From Ewingella sp. CoE-038-23 (GTDB lineage: Bacteria; Pseudomonadota; Gammaproteobacteria; Enterobacterales; Enterobacteriaceae), in the NCBI RefSeq assembly GCF_040419245.1, contig NZ_JAZHOH010000001.1:4030001-4094000 (forward strand): a stretch of 64,000 bases of DNA. Reading direction: 5' to 3'. Positions 7,492 to 16,989 of this stretch are shown here, piece by piece. The notes under the pieces are model-generated. The model had not been told where the DNA came from, made no database searches, and worked only from the letters and a program-made list of their open reading frames with translations. How positions within the stretch are numbered: position 1 is the first letter of the stretch; the number at the start of each line of letters is the position of its first letter. A program made the translations under genes and the position numbers.

Positions 7492-8948
7492 TATGCGTTG
7501 CTCGTTATTACCGGTTGGTCATCAACAATGCTCTTTGGCTCAAGATACGCCTCTAGCCCATAGGTGCCAAATTCTCGGCCCATGCCCGACTGCTTGAAGC
7601 CGCCAAACGGCGCATCGGGCACGTCGTACATGCCGTTGATGAACACCCTCCCGGCGACGATTTTCGACGCCACGTAGCGCGCTTGCTCAAGGTTCTGGCC
7701 ACTCACGTAGCCGTGCAGGCCATAGACCGTGTCATTAGCCATGGCGATGGCCTCTTCAACGTTATTGTAGGTCAGCACTGAGATAACCGGACCAAAGATC
7801 TCTTCGCGGGCGATAGTCATTTCAGGCGTCACGTTGACGAACACCGTCGGTTTGACGAAATAGCCGCTCTCCAGCCCTTCCGGGCGCCCTTCGCCCCCGC
7901 ACAGCAGCACTGCGCCTTCGGCCACGCCCTGACGAATGTAGTTTTGCACGCGCTGATACTGCTTGGCGGTAACTAATGGGCCGATGAAAACATCGCTCTT
8001 GGCTGGGTCGCCGACGGTAAGCTGACCAATCGTGCGTTTAATCTGCGCTTTCACCTCTTCTAAACGGCTCTGCGGCACCAGCAGGCGAGTCCCGGCCAGA
8101 CAGGCCTGCCCGTTATTGATAGTGCCAATGGTCAGCGCCAGAGGAATCGCCTTTTCCAAATCGGCATCTTGCAGAATCACGTTGGCCGACTTACCGCCCA
8201 GCTCGAGCGTGACGCGCTTCATGGTGTCCACCGCGCCGCGCGCGATGGTTTTACCCACCAGCGTCGAACCGGTAAAGGAGATTTTGGCAATGTCCGGGTG
8301 GCGAGTGATTTCTGCGCCGACCACGTCGCCACGCCCGGTGACGATATTGAAGACGCCCGGCGGCAGTCCGGCGTCGTGCAGGCATTCGGTGATGATTTGC
8401 GTCTGCGCCGCGCTCAGCTCGCTCGGCTTGATCACCACCGTGCTTCCCGCCGCCAGAGCCGTCGCCATTTTGTTGGTGATAAAGCCATAGTTGGCGTTCC
8501 ACGGCGTGATCAGGCCGACGACGCCCATGGGTTCCATTACCACTTTCGCCTGCCCGACATAACGAACAAAATCATACTCCTGCAACAACTTGATGGTTTG
8601 CAGGAAAGCGCCGGAGGAGCGCGCCACCGTGCCTTTTGCCATCCAACCTGCGCCGCCGTATTCGGCGATCATCACGGCTTCTAGCTCATCGGCCCGCGCC
8701 AGCACGGCGTCATGTAATTGTTGCAAATATTGGATACGCTGGGCTTTGCTGGTCTGGGAGTAGCTGACATAAGCCGCTTTGGCGGCGGCAATCGCCCGCT
8801 GGGTATCAACTTCATCCGCCAGACGCACCTGCGTGACCACCTGCTCGGTCACCGGGTTTATCAGGTCCATCACTTCGCTGCCGTGCGGGGTGACAAACTG
8901 GCCGTTGATATAAATCTGATTGATCTGCTTTATCGTTGGGGATGACAT
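7491..8948 (-). CDS. NAD(P)-dependent aldehyde dehydrogenase
   Basis: A 485-residue class I/II ALDH that oxidises an aldehyde to its acid. The Asn of TPWNANYGF, the Glu of VTLELGGKSANV, the cysteine nucleophile in NNGQACLAGTR, and EEIFGPVISV near the C-terminus are all intact, so the enzyme should be active. FTGSTLVGKTI forms the cofactor loop. The ATG at 8948 is preceded by GGAG at eight bases; a longer frame reaches 8993 without a better site. The gene overlaps the downstream AraC regulator by one base. The substrate is not evident. A small divergent gene lies at 9101. Confidence 0.93.
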   Translation of the reverse strand: MSSPTIKQINQIYINGQFVTPHGSEVMDLINPVTEQVVTQVRLADEVDTQRAIAAAKAAYVSYSQTSKAQRIQYLQQLHDAVLARADELEAVMIAEYGGAGWMAKGTVARSSGAFLQTIKLLQEYDFVRYVGQAKVVMEPMGVVGLITPWNANYGFITNKMATALAAGSTVVIKPSELSAAQTQIITECLHDAGLPPGVFNIVTGRGDVVGAEITRHPDIAKISFTGSTLVGKTIARGAVDTMKRVTLELGGKSANVILQDADLEKAIPLALTIGTINNGQACLAGTRLLVPQSRLEEVKAQIKRTIGQLTVGDPAKSDVFIGPLVTAKQYQRVQNYIRQGVAEGAVLLCGGEGRPEGLESGYFVKPTVFVNVTPEMTIAREEIFGPVISVLTYNNVEEAIAMANDTVYGLHGYVSGQNLEQARYVASKIVAGRVFINGMYDVPDAPFGGFKQSGMGREFGTYGLEAYLEPKSIVDDQPVITSNA

Positions 8949-9100
8949 GAATGACTCCGCTGCGGCCAAGCCGCTCAGTGAATGAACAATCATGTTAGGT
9001 GGCGAAGAGAAATCAGCGATAGACCGATACTGTGGAAGGATTGCCTAATCCTGCTGTTCGGGAGTAAGTTGAATCATCAACGATTGGAGTATGAAGAGCG

Positions 9101-9586
9101 ATGACCACATCTAGCGTATTTCTGCATATTGGCCCTGAACAGACTGACATCACGGTTCGCACCGCCGGGCGCGAAGACCTACATTTGCCGCTAACGCTGG
9201 GTTCCGAGCTGACATCGCTGGCCTATTTTCGCCATACGCCGCCGACGCCCGCCGAGCTGGAAAATGCCATTATGGTGGTGGAAGACGAGCTGATGCGCGT
9301 ACGCCACGACATCCCGTCAGGGGCGCGAGTGAGCAGCAGTGATAACGACATTCGTGCGATCGCGCGGCTGGCCGGAGTGGCGGAAAATGAACAGATGCCG
9401 CTGTCGGTGGAGGCCGTGGAGCGCACTTTTGATCGTCTGGCCTTAGTGATTAATGGCCGACCGGCCAGCTTTGAAGGCATCCCCGAGGGCAATGACTTCG
9501 CCGCCACGCTGCTGATCCTGCGCGAATTCATGCACCATTTGCAGTTCGAAGAGATTGTGGTGCAAGGCGCGAAGTTCGAGCTGTAA
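9101..9586 (+). CDS. Hypothetical protein, weakly Ppx/GppA-like C-terminus
   Basis: A 161-residue soluble protein with no signal peptide or membrane segment that I do not recognise. The second half, RIARLAGV-like (AIARLAGVAE), then VERTFDRLALVING, then GNDFAATLLILREFMHHLQF and EEIVVQGAKFEL, resembles the end of the nucleotide-binding fold in Ppx/GppA phosphatases, where a helix LILxEIM is followed by a strand and a terminal turn. The catalytic N-terminal part of those enzymes is missing, so it is not a working Ppx. The start has GAAGAG nearby. It is divergent from the ALDH gene and convergent with the DUF1349 gene. Confidence 0.6.
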   Translation: MTTSSVFLHIGPEQTDITVRTAGREDLHLPLTLGSELTSLAYFRHTPPTPAELENAIMVVEDELMRVRHDIPSGARVSSSDNDIRAIARLAGVAENEQMPLSVEAVERTFDRLALVINGRPASFEGIPEGNDFAATLLILREFMHHLQFEEIVVQGAKFEL

Positions 9587-9601
9587 GTCTACAACCTGAA
9601 T

Positions 9602-10177
9602 TTACGACAAGTCGTGCAGCTCTTTTTTCAACGCTTTGGTGAGGCTGATGTCGCTGAATTCCACTGCCAGTCCGGCACGCTGCGGCGTACAACACATCAG
9701 GCCAACGTGAATGCTTTTCGCGCCGGGGAATGGGCATAAACGCAGCAGCGGCCAGACCCGGCCATCCGTGGAGTATTGCACCCGCAAGCAGCCTTCGGTC
9801 AGGGTGACGCGCATCCAAAAATCTCGCGGATCGCCAGAAAAAATCCCCGTCGCCCAATCAGAATTCTCATTGGTCAGCACGCTACCAATCATCGGTTGGC
9901 CGTCGTTGAACTCGATGCCCGCCTTCAGCCAGTGGCTCTCGTCGGCAGTCACCATGATGCCCGCCTGATCGTACAGCGTGGTGAAATCACTGCGCACACG
10001 CACCTGTAGGGTGAAGTCCTCTGCCACGTCCCAGCCATAAACATGCCCGCTAAAACGGTTGAAGCCGTACCAGGTATTGCTCCAAAAATCGGTGGTGTCA
10101 TCAGTCACGGCGCGCAGCACGCCATCTTGCTCCGACCACTGTTGCGGCGGGTTAATCCAGCGAGGAGTAGAATTCAT
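9602..10177 (-). CDS. DUF1349 domain-containing protein
   Basis: A 191-residue soluble protein of the DUF1349 family (concanavalin-like beta-sandwich, sometimes called YnaI-type or regulation-of-enolase-like). Typical segments are WINPPQQWSEQDGVLRAVTD, DFWSNTWYGFNRFSGHVYG, DQAGIMVTADESHWLKAGIE and DFWMRVTLTEGCLRVQYSTD. The function of the family is not established; the fold suggests carbohydrate binding. The ATG at 10177 is chosen because AGGAAC precedes it; the longer frame to 10357 adds an unrelated hydrophobic stretch. Stop codons of this gene and the convergent gene at 9101 are 16 bases apart. Confidence 0.8.
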   Translation of the reverse strand: MNSTPRWINPPQQWSEQDGVLRAVTDDTTDFWSNTWYGFNRFSGHVYGWDVAEDFTLQVRVRSDFTTLYDQAGIMVTADESHWLKAGIEFNDGQPMIGSVLTNENSDWATGIFSGDPRDFWMRVTLTEGCLRVQYSTDGRVWPLLRLCPFPGAKSIHVGLMCCTPQRAGLAVEFSDISLTKALKKELHDLS

Positions 10178-10519
10178 GGGCTGTTCCTGGGCTAAAGAGT
10201 GAAAAGGTAAGGATAGAGGGAAAACGGCAAAGCGTCTGTTTAAGGATTGTATTTTTAGCATTTCGGTGACCAGAACAATCGGGTCTCGAGGGCATGGCAG
10301 GCAGGTTCGTAGATATATGAAAAGCAGAAAGGCCGATATCAAATATCGGCCCTTCACAATTTACTTTTGTATCAGCTGCATCCACGTAACACTAAACAGT
10401 AGAACGCTTTTGCGTGACGCTATGGTCGGGTGATACGCCCCCCCAAGCCTGAAACTGAATTGATCTTAAGCCAATCTGACGATAGGGTCAAGCCGAAGTG
10501 CCAGGCTTTATTCATTAAT
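10178..10519. other. Intergenic region without a supported gene
   Basis: About 340 bases between the DUF1349 gene and the PemK-like gene. Apart from the hairpin at 10329-10355 I see no coding frame with a ribosome site, no tRNA and no repeat. Confidence 0.5.
10329..10355 (-). terminator. Terminator downstream of the PemK-like gene
   Basis: GGCCGATAT (10331-10339) and ATATCGGCC (10343-10351) form a perfect nine-base stem with a three-base loop. Read on the minus strand it is followed by TTTCTGCTTTT, as expected for a terminator of the gene at 10520-11434. Confidence 0.75.
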
Positions 10520-11434
10520 CTATGGGTAATACTTTAATATCTCATCTAAGTTTTTTTCGTCACCCATCATTTCTCTGCCGAATTTAAGAATAAATGCCTG
10601 TAATTTATCAACTTCGGCACTCAAAATCTTCTTCTCATCAAGGATCTGATTTTTTGTAGTTAATAACTTAGCTTTTTCTTTTTTGTTTTTTTCTAACTCA
10701 GTTTTTAAGACTGCAATTCTCGATGTAATATCCTGATTATATTGTTCTGCCAGCGCAGTCTTTATCAACTCTCGATCGCTTTGCGTGATCTTATATTGGT
10801 GATATTTATGCTCGTACTTAGATCGCGCATTGCGGGGAGGAAACACTCGATGGGTTGAAACGGTTTGAATCATATTTAACAGCGCAAAAGACGGTTTCTC
10901 ACGATATCTAGCAGCAAGTGAAGAGAACGATTCTGGACTGACTTCTATATTCAAAGGGTCGTGAGCAAGCTTGATTTTGGTTGAAAGAGGAATGACCTGC
11001 ACGCAGCCTCGGTGCTCTCGCAAAACGATACACGGCCGCCTCTTGTGCATCTCTCCTTTAATCAGCCCGTTTCCCACTCTGTTGTTAATCTGCGGCGCGT
11101 TATGCCCATCGAACAATTCAGAATAGAAGCCAAATTCAACATCCACTATTTGATAGGGCTTGAGATAATAACCCGCGTCTTTGTTTTGAGATGCGGAGAA
11201 CTCTGCAACGGAGGCTGAAAAATCTGACTGATCTAGTGAAATATAAACAGCATCACTATCTATGATGACATTTTTAACTTGCCAGTTAAGTACTCCTTTA
11301 TATTTAATAAAGTTATGCTTTACAAAAACATCATGTGAGTCTTGTTTAAATTCAGGTAAGACTATTTCTGAAAAAATAGAGTGAGTAACTTCTCCAAGTA
11401 ACGTTCCATCGTTATGTTTAAATATAATCTTCAT
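10520..11434 (-). CDS. PemK/MazF-fold protein with C-terminal coiled coil
   Basis: A 304-residue protein. Residues 1-90 are an unassigned N-terminal domain. Residues about 94-200 look like a PemK/MazF fold: YQIVDVEFGFY, HKRRPCIVLRE with the Arg-Pro pair, VQVIPLST and FALLNMIQTVSTHRV. From about 219 to 285 the chain is rich in Lys, Glu and Leu (KTELEKNKKEKAKLLTTKNQ), a likely coiled coil. No antitoxin gene is adjacent. The gene is visibly AT-rich compared with ssb and uvrA and has a poor ribosome site, which suggests horizontal acquisition. It could be an orphan toxin, or an RNA-binding protein that only shares the fold; I cannot decide which. Confidence 0.65.
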   Translation of the reverse strand: MKIIFKHNDGTLLGEVTHSIFSEIVLPEFKQDSHDVFVKHNFIKYKGVLNWQVKNVIIDSDAVYISLDQSDFSASVAEFSASQNKDAGYYLKPYQIVDVEFGFYSELFDGHNAPQINNRVGNGLIKGEMHKRRPCIVLREHRGCVQVIPLSTKIKLAHDPLNIEVSPESFSSLAARYREKPSFALLNMIQTVSTHRVFPPRNARSKYEHKYHQYKITQSDRELIKTALAEQYNQDITSRIAVLKTELEKNKKEKAKLLTTKNQILDEKKILSAEVDKLQAFILKFGREMMGDEKNLDEILKYYP

Positions 11435-11540
11435 TTTTTAATATAGGGATCCTTTAAATAAAATATGAGGAATTAAGGGGAATCGTTACTAACATCGATA
11501 AGAAGAGATTCAATAATAAGGTAGAATACCGCGCATTCTA

Positions 11541-11573
11541 AAAAAGCGCTTCCTAATTCAGGAAACGCTTTTT
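11541..11573 (-). terminator. ssb terminator
   Basis: AAAAAGCGCTTCCT and AGGAAACGCTTTTT form a 14-base stem with one mismatch and a five-base loop, giving a U run in either direction. It lies 31 bases after the ssb stop codon. A six-base inverted repeat TAGAAT/ATTCTA (11522-11540) abuts it. Confidence 0.85.
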
Positions 11574-11603
11574 AAAGAGGCTATATTATTGAAGTATCAA
11601 TAA

Positions 11604-12140
11604 TCAGAACGGGATATCGTCATCGAAATCCATTGGTGGTTCATTGTTCTGGGCTGGCGCGTTGTTTTGCGCAGCTGGGCGAGCTTGCTGACCGCCGCTG
11701 AACTGGTTGCCGCCTTGTGGCTGCTGAGGCTGGCCCCAACCGCTCTGGCCGCCAGAAGCCTGACCGCCGCCTGCAGGTGCGCCGCCGCCGGCACGACCGC
11801 CAAGCATCTGCATGGTGCCGCCCACGTTAACAACCACTTCGGTGGTGTATTTTTCAACGCCAGCCTGATCGGTCCATTTACGGGTTTGCAGTGCACCCTC
11901 GATGTAAACCTGAGAGCCTTTTTTCAGGTATTCGCCTGCCACTTCAGCCAGCTTGCCGAACAACACCACGCGGTGCCATTCAGTTTTTTCTTTCTGCTCG
12001 CCGGTCGCTTTGTCGCGCCAGCTTTCAGATGTCGCCAGAGTGATATTGGCTACGGCGCCGCCGTTAGGCATGTAGCGGACTTCTGGGTCTTGACCCAAAT
12101 TCCCTACAAGAATGACTTTGTTTACGCCTCTGCTGGCCAT
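11604..12140 (-). CDS. ssb: Single-stranded DNA-binding protein
   Basis: A 178-residue SSB that coats single-stranded DNA in replication, repair and recombination. Residues 1-110 are the OB fold ([20 protein letters not shown], then [20 protein letters not shown]). A Gly/Gln/Pro-rich linker follows, and the acidic tail DFDDDIPF that recruits partner proteins is complete. AGGAGA lies eight bases before the ATG. It is divergent from uvrA across a 287-base region with a LexA box, as in E. coli. Length matches the E. coli protein. Confidence 0.98.
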   Translation of the reverse strand: MASRGVNKVILVGNLGQDPEVRYMPNGGAVANITLATSESWRDKATGEQKEKTEWHRVVLFGKLAEVAGEYLKKGSQVYIEGALQTRKWTDQAGVEKYTTEVVVNVGGTMQMLGGRAGGGAPAGGGQASGGQSGWGQPQQPQGGNQFSGGQQARPAAQNNAPAQNNEPPMDFDDDIPF

Positions 12141-12267
12141 GTCGACTCTCCTGATGAGTTAAATTCTATACAGTATAAACGAGGAATTTTAGCACGCGAT
12201 GATTGCATATAATACCTGGAATACAGAATCAGAAAATGTTTAGCGACTCGACACCTGTTACATAAGA

Positions 12268-12287
12268 TACTGGATATACATTCAGGT
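12268..12287 (+). promoter_or_regulatory. LexA (SOS) box of uvrA/ssb
   Basis: TACTGGATATACATTCAGGT matches the E. coli uvrA SOS box except for isolated substitutions and keeps the CTG-N10-CAG framework. It lies about 140 bases before the uvrA ATG in the shared ssb-uvrA interval. No second box with both half-sites was seen near ssb. Confidence 0.75.
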
Positions 12288-12427
12288 TTTCTTGTGCGAG
12301 GAGATTTATTTTGTGTCATAATTGCCCGTTATGTTCTTTCTCTGTGCCCGATTCGTTGACCGCCGCGATACAGATTGAGCGACGGCCATCGGCACGGTGA
12401 GCTATCACGTTAATCCGGGAATGATGA

Positions 12428-15283
12428 ATGGATAAGATCGAAGTTCGGGGCGCACGCACCCATAATCTCAAGAATATCAACCTGATTATCCCGCGCGACA
12501 AACTGATTGTTGTCACCGGCTTATCGGGTTCAGGCAAATCCTCACTGGCGTTTGATACTCTCTATGCGGAAGGCCAGCGTCGTTACGTTGAGTCGCTGTC
12601 AGCCTATGCTCGCCAATTTTTATCCTTAATGGAAAAACCGGACGTTGACCATATCGAAGGTCTTTCTCCGGCGATTTCGATTGAGCAGAAATCCACGTCG
12701 CACAACCCGCGTTCGACGGTCGGTACCATCACTGAAATCCACGACTACCTGCGCCTGCTGTTTGCCCGCGTGGGTGAGCCGCGCTGCCCGGACCACAATG
12801 TGCCGCTGTCAGCGCAGACCGTCAGCCAGATGGTCGACAACGTGCTGGCGCAGCCGGAAGGCCAGCGCCTGATGCTACTGGCGACCATCATCAAAGATCG
12901 TAAAGGCGAGCACACCAAGACGCTGGAAAATCTGGCGGCGCAGGGTTACATCCGCGCCCGTATTGATGGCGAAGTCTGTGATCTGTCCGATCCGCCGAAG
13001 CTGGAGTTGCAGAAAAAGCACACCATTGAAGTGGTGGTGGATCGCTTTAAAGTGCGCGAAGACATCGCCCAGCGTCTGGCGGAATCTTTCGAAACTGCGC
13101 TGGAGCTGTCCGGCGGTACCGCCGTGGTCGCCGACATGGATGACCCGAAAGCCGACGAGATGCTGTTCTCCGCTAACTTTGCTTGCCCGATTTGTGGCTA
13201 CAGCATGAGCGAGCTGGAACCGCGCATGTTCTCGTTCAACAACCCGGCCGGTGCCTGCCAGACCTGTGACGGCTTAGGCGTACAGCAGTTCTTCGACCCT
13301 GAACGCGTGGTGCAAAACCCAGAGCTTTCGCTGGCGGGTGGCGCAATCCGTGGTTGGGATCGCCGCAACTTCTACTACTTCCAGATGCTGCGCTCCTTGG
13401 GCGAGCACTATAAATTCGACGTGGAAGCGCCTTATAGCGAGCTGAGCAGCGACGTAAAACACGCCATCCTGCACGGCTCCGGCAAGGACACTATCGAGTT
13501 TAAATACATTAACGATCGCGGTGACACCTCGATTCGTCGCCATCCGTTTGAAGGCGTGCTGCACAACATGGAGCGCCGTTATAAAGAGACGGAGTCCAGC
13601 GCGGTGCGCGAAGAGTTATCCAAATACATCAGCAACCGCCCATGTGCGTCCTGTAAAGGCACCCGCCTGCGCGAAGAAGCGCGCCACGTGTTTGTGCAGG
13701 AGACCACGCTGCCGCAGATTTCTGATTTCAGCATTGGTCATGCGATGGAATTCTTCCAAAACATGAAACTCAGCGGCCAGCGCGCCAAGATTGCTGAGAA
13801 AGTGTTGAAGGAGATTGGCGACCGCCTGAAATTCTTGGTCAACGTCGGGCTGAACTACCTCTCTCTCTCGCGCTCGGCAGAAACCCTGTCCGGCGGCGAG
13901 GCGCAGCGTATCCGCCTGGCTAGCCAGATTGGTGCTGGCCTGGTGGGCGTGATGTACGTGCTGGATGAGCCGTCAATCGGCCTGCATCAGCGCGATAACG
14001 AACGCCTGCTGGAAACCCTGATCCACTTGCGCGACCTCGGAAACACGGTGATTGTGGTCGAGCACGACGAAGACGCGATCCGCGCCGCAGATTATGTCAT
14101 CGATATCGGTCCGGGCGCTGGCGTCCACGGCGGTGAAGTGGTGGCAGAAGGCTCGGTGGATCAAATCATGGCGGTGGAAGCCTCGCTGACCGGCCAGTTC
14201 CTCAGCGGCAAACGTGAAATCGCGCTGCCAGAGAAACGCGTCCCGGCCGACCCCACCAAAGTGCTGAAGCTGTCTGGTGCCAAGGGCAACAACCTGAAAG
14301 ACGTCACCCTGACGCTGCCGGTGGGCCTGTTTACCTGTATCACCGGCGTGTCCGGCTCGGGTAAATCGACGCTGATTAACGACACCCTGTTCCCGCTGGC
14401 CCAGCGCGAGCTGAACGGCGCGACCATCGCCGAAGCGGCACCTTATCGTGAAATCGACGGTCTGGCGCACTTCGACAAAGTGATCGACATCGACCAAAGC
14501 CCAATCGGCCGAACTCCGCGCTCTAACCCGGCCACTTATACCGGCATTTTCACTCCGGTTCGCGAGCTGTTTGCCGGCGTGCCTGAGTCACGCGCGCGCG
14601 GCTACAATCCGGGGCGTTTCAGCTTTAACGTCAAGGGCGGGCGCTGCGAAGCCTGTCAGGGCGATGGCGTGATTAAGGTCGAAATGCACTTCTTGCCGGA
14701 CATTTATGTGCCGTGCGACCAGTGCAAAGGCAAACGCTATAACCGCGAAACGCTGGAAATTAAGTACAAGGGCAAGAGCATTCACGAAGTGCTGGAAATG
14801 ACTATCGAAGAAGCGCGTGATTTCTTCGACGCCGTTCCTGCGCTGGCGCGTAAGCTGCAAACCCTGATGGACGTTGGCTTGACTTACATCTGCCTCGGCC
14901 AGTCAGCCACCACGCTGTCCGGCGGTGAAGCCCAGCGTGTGAAGCTGGCGCGCGAGCTGTCAAAACGCGGTACCGGCCAGACGCTGTATATTCTGGATGA
15001 GCCGACCACAGGTCTGCACTTCGCGGATATCCAGCAGCTGCTGGCGGTATTGCACCAGCTGCGCGATCAGGGCAACACCATCGTGGTTATCGAGCATAAT
15101 CTGGACGTGATTAAAACGGCGGACTGGATTGTCGATTTAGGCCCGGAAGGCGGCAGCGGCGGCGGTGAGATTCTGGTCTCCGGCACCCCAGAAACCGTGG
15201 CGGAGTGCAAAGAGTCGCACACCGCGCGCTTCCTCAAGCCTATCCTTGAGCATCACAAGCAGAAAGCCAAGAAATCGGCCTAA
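12428..15283 (+). CDS. uvrA: Excinuclease ABC subunit A
   Basis: A 951-residue UvrA, the damage-recognising ATPase that loads UvrB in nucleotide excision repair. Both ABC modules are intact: Walker [15 protein letters not shown] and [13 protein letters not shown], two signature motifs [12 protein letters not shown] and [12 protein letters not shown], and the Walker B segments [10 protein letters not shown] and [10 protein letters not shown]. The zinc fingers [19 protein letters not shown] and the [16 protein letters not shown] region are complete. The protein is about 11 residues longer than the E. coli one because of a Lys-rich tail, [14 protein letters not shown] control is indicated by the box at 12268. 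A symmetrical terminator follows the stop. Confidence 0.98.
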   Translation: MDKIEVRGARTHNLKNINLIIPRDKLIVVTGLSGSGKSSLAFDTLYAEGQRRYVESLSAYARQFLSLMEKPDVDHIEGLSPAISIEQKSTSHNPRSTVGTITEIHDYLRLLFARVGEPRCPDHNVPLSAQTVSQMVDNVLAQPEGQRLMLLATIIKDRKGEHTKTLENLAAQGYIRARIDGEVCDLSDPPKLELQKKHTIEVVVDRFKVREDIAQRLAESFETALELSGGTAVVADMDDPKADEMLFSANFACPICGYSMSELEPRMFSFNNPAGACQTCDGLGVQQFFDPERVVQNPELSLAGGAIRGWDRRNFYYFQMLRSLGEHYKFDVEAPYSELSSDVKHAILHGSGKDTIEFKYINDRGDTSIRRHPFEGVLHNMERRYKETESSAVREELSKYISNRPCASCKGTRLREEARHVFVQETTLPQISDFSIGHAMEFFQNMKLSGQRAKIAEKVLKEIGDRLKFLVNVGLNYLSLSRSAETLSGGEAQRIRLASQIGAGLVGVMYVLDEPSIGLHQRDNERLLETLIHLRDLGNTVIVVEHDEDAIRAADYVIDIGPGAGVHGGEVVAEGSVDQIMAVEASLTGQFLSGKREIALPEKRVPADPTKVLKLSGAKGNNLKDVTLTLPVGLFTCITGVSGSGKSTLINDTLFPLAQRELNGATIAEAAPYREIDGLAHFDKVIDIDQSPIGRTPRSNPATYTGIFTPVRELFAGVPESRARGYNPGRFSFNVKGGRCEACQGDGVIKVEMHFLPDIYVPCDQCKGKRYNRETLEIKYKGKSIHEVLEMTIEEARDFFDAVPALARKLQTLMDVGLTYICLGQSATTLSGGEAQRVKLARELSKRGTGQTLYILDEPTTGLHFADIQQLLAVLHQLRDQGNTIVVIEHNLDVIKTADWIVDLGPEGGSGGGEILVSGTPETVAECKESHTARFLKPILEHHKQKAKKSA

Positions 15284-15289
15284 TGCTTC

Positions 15290-15322
15290 TCACCCCTTCT
15301 CCTGCTTTGGGAGAAGGGGTGA
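15290..15322. terminator. Hairpin between convergent uvrA and LysR genes
   Basis: TCACCCCTTCTCC (15290-15302) and GGAGAAGGGGTGA (15310-15322) form a perfect 13-base stem with a seven-base loop. No strong T run follows on either strand, but the position between two converging genes supports a shared terminator. Confidence 0.65.
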
Positions 15323-15338
15323 TCCTCCTGCCTTCAAA

Positions 15339-16235
15339 TCAAGTATGAATCTGCGGTAACTGCCCCAGCCTGTCACAGGCAAAATCCCAAAACGTCCTCA
15401 CCTTGCGCGGCATCCTTTCCACCTTTTGCGCCACCAATTGCACCGGCATCGGCAGCGGCTCGTCGTTGGGCAACAATCTCATCATGGTCCCAGCAGCCAA
15501 ATCATCAGCCACCTGATAACTCAGCAGGCGTGCAATCCCGTGCCCGGCGCGCACCGCCAGCAGCTGGGACTCCACTTCGTTAAACATCAAACGGGGCGAA
15601 AGCTTAACGCGCAGGCCATCCTCCCTCGGGCCAAAACGCCACTCCCGGCGCGGGGATTTTAAAGTGCTGAGGATGATTTGGTGCTCGGCTAACTCGGCGG
15701 GTTCACGCGGCTGGCCGTGCTTCGCCACATATTCGCGGCTCGCCACTAGCATGCGAGTCACCTCCCCCACCTTGCGTGCCACCTTGCCCGAATCCTCCAG
15801 ATGCCCAATGCGAATCGCCAAATCCAGACCTTCGTCAATCAGGTCCACATTGCGGTCATTGAGCAGCATTTCGATTTGCATATCGGGATGCAGCGTGAGG
15901 AATTCCATCACCAGCGGGGCAATGTGTTTACGGCCAAACTGCACCGGCGCGGTGATACGCAGCAGGCCGCTGAGCTGGGTTTCGGCGGTGTCGAGCAGGG
16001 CATCCTGGTAGTGCCCAATCAGCAACTGGGCCTTTTCCGCCAACCGCGCCCCGGCCTCGGTCGGCGCGAGGCGTCGCGTGGTGCGTTCAACCAATCGCGC
16101 ACCAAATCGCTGCTCAAGTGAGGCGATGGCGCGGGTGATGGCGGGAGCAGAGCGCCGCGTTTTACGCGCCGCCTCGGCCAGACTGCCGTGTTGCAGCACC
16201 GCCACGAAAATTTCCAGCTCGTCCAAACGGTCCAT
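15339..16235 (-). CDS. LysR family transcriptional regulator
   Basis: A 298-residue LysR protein. The HTH is at the N-terminus (FVAVLQHGSLAEAARKTRRS, APAITRAIASLEQRFGARL), then the linker TTRRLAPTEAGARLAEKAQ and an effector domain with VDLIDEGLDLAIRIGHLEDS. It is divergent from a glutathione S-transferase gene 100 bases away and probably controls that gene and the PNPOx-like gene behind it. The shared interval carries related half-sites TTACTGCAA and TTGCAAGAGTAA. The inducer is unknown. Confidence 0.9.
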   Translation of the reverse strand: MDRLDELEIFVAVLQHGSLAEAARKTRRSAPAITRAIASLEQRFGARLVERTTRRLAPTEAGARLAEKAQLLIGHYQDALLDTAETQLSGLLRITAPVQFGRKHIAPLVMEFLTLHPDMQIEMLLNDRNVDLIDEGLDLAIRIGHLEDSGKVARKVGEVTRMLVASREYVAKHGQPREPAELAEHQIILSTLKSPRREWRFGPREDGLRVKLSPRLMFNEVESQLLAVRAGHGIARLLSYQVADDLAAGTMMRLLPNDEPLPMPVQLVAQKVERMPRKVRTFWDFACDRLGQLPQIHT

Positions 16236-16335
16236 AGATTATTCCATTTACTGCAAGGGTATATTTCAATATTGGCGGATTCACTTTGTTTGTTGCAAGA
16301 GTAATCTGGAGTTAACCCGAACAAGGAGAATCACC

Positions 16336-16956
16336 ATGCCCCACATTAAACTTTACGGAACCCCGCTGTCTGGTCACTGCCACCGCGTGGTGTTACTGCT
16401 CAACATGCTCAGCCTGCCGTTCGAATCCATCGATGCGCCGGCGGCGTTGCGCCAAACCGACGAATTCAAAAAGCTCAGCCCGATGGCGCAAGTTCCCGTG
16501 CTGGTCGATGGCGAGGTGGTGCTGACGGACAGCAACGCCATTCTGGTCTATCTGGTGAAACGCTATGCGCCGAACAGCCACTGGCTGCCGGAAGACGCGG
16601 TCGAAGCCGCCCAGGTGCAACAGTGGCTGTCGAAAGCGGCCGGTGAGATCCGCTACGGCGTGGCGTCTGCCCGCATGGTGACGCAGTTCAAAGCGCCGGA
16701 GCACTACGACGCGGCGATTGCCGTTGCACGCAAGTTTTTGCCCCAGTTGGAAGAGCACCTGCGCCAGCATGAATTCCTGGCGACCGATAAAGCGACTATC
16801 GCGGATCTGGCCTGCTCCTGCTATGTCAAAACCGCGCCAGAGGGCGGCATTTCGCTCGTCAACTATCCGTCGATTCGTCGCTGGCTAGCCCGCATTGAAA
16901 AGCTGCCCGGCTACCAGCCACAGCCAGAGCTGGCGCTGCCTGCTGAAGTGATGTAA
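16336..16956 (+). CDS. Glutathione S-transferase family protein
   Basis: A 206-residue GST. The N-terminal thioredoxin-like domain starts PHIKLYGTPLSGHCHRVVLL, with Ser/Cys near the glutathione thiol, followed by MAQVPVLVDGEVVLTDSNAI, which holds the cis-Pro and the Asp-Ser glutathione contacts. The C-terminal helical domain contains KATIADLACSCYV. The ATG at 16336 has AAGGAGA seven bases upstream. It is the first gene of a two-gene unit with the PNPOx-like gene at 16990 and is divergent from a LysR gene. A role in detoxifying an electrophile is likely; the substrate is unknown. Confidence 0.9.
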   Translation: MPHIKLYGTPLSGHCHRVVLLLNMLSLPFESIDAPAALRQTDEFKKLSPMAQVPVLVDGEVVLTDSNAILVYLVKRYAPNSHWLPEDAVEAAQVQQWLSKAAGEIRYGVASARMVTQFKAPEHYDAAIAVARKFLPQLEEHLRQHEFLATDKATIADLACSCYVKTAPEGGISLVNYPSIRRWLARIEKLPGYQPQPELALPAEVM

Positions 16957-16989
16957 CGGCCACATTAAGAAGAAAAGTCGGGGTGGAAA

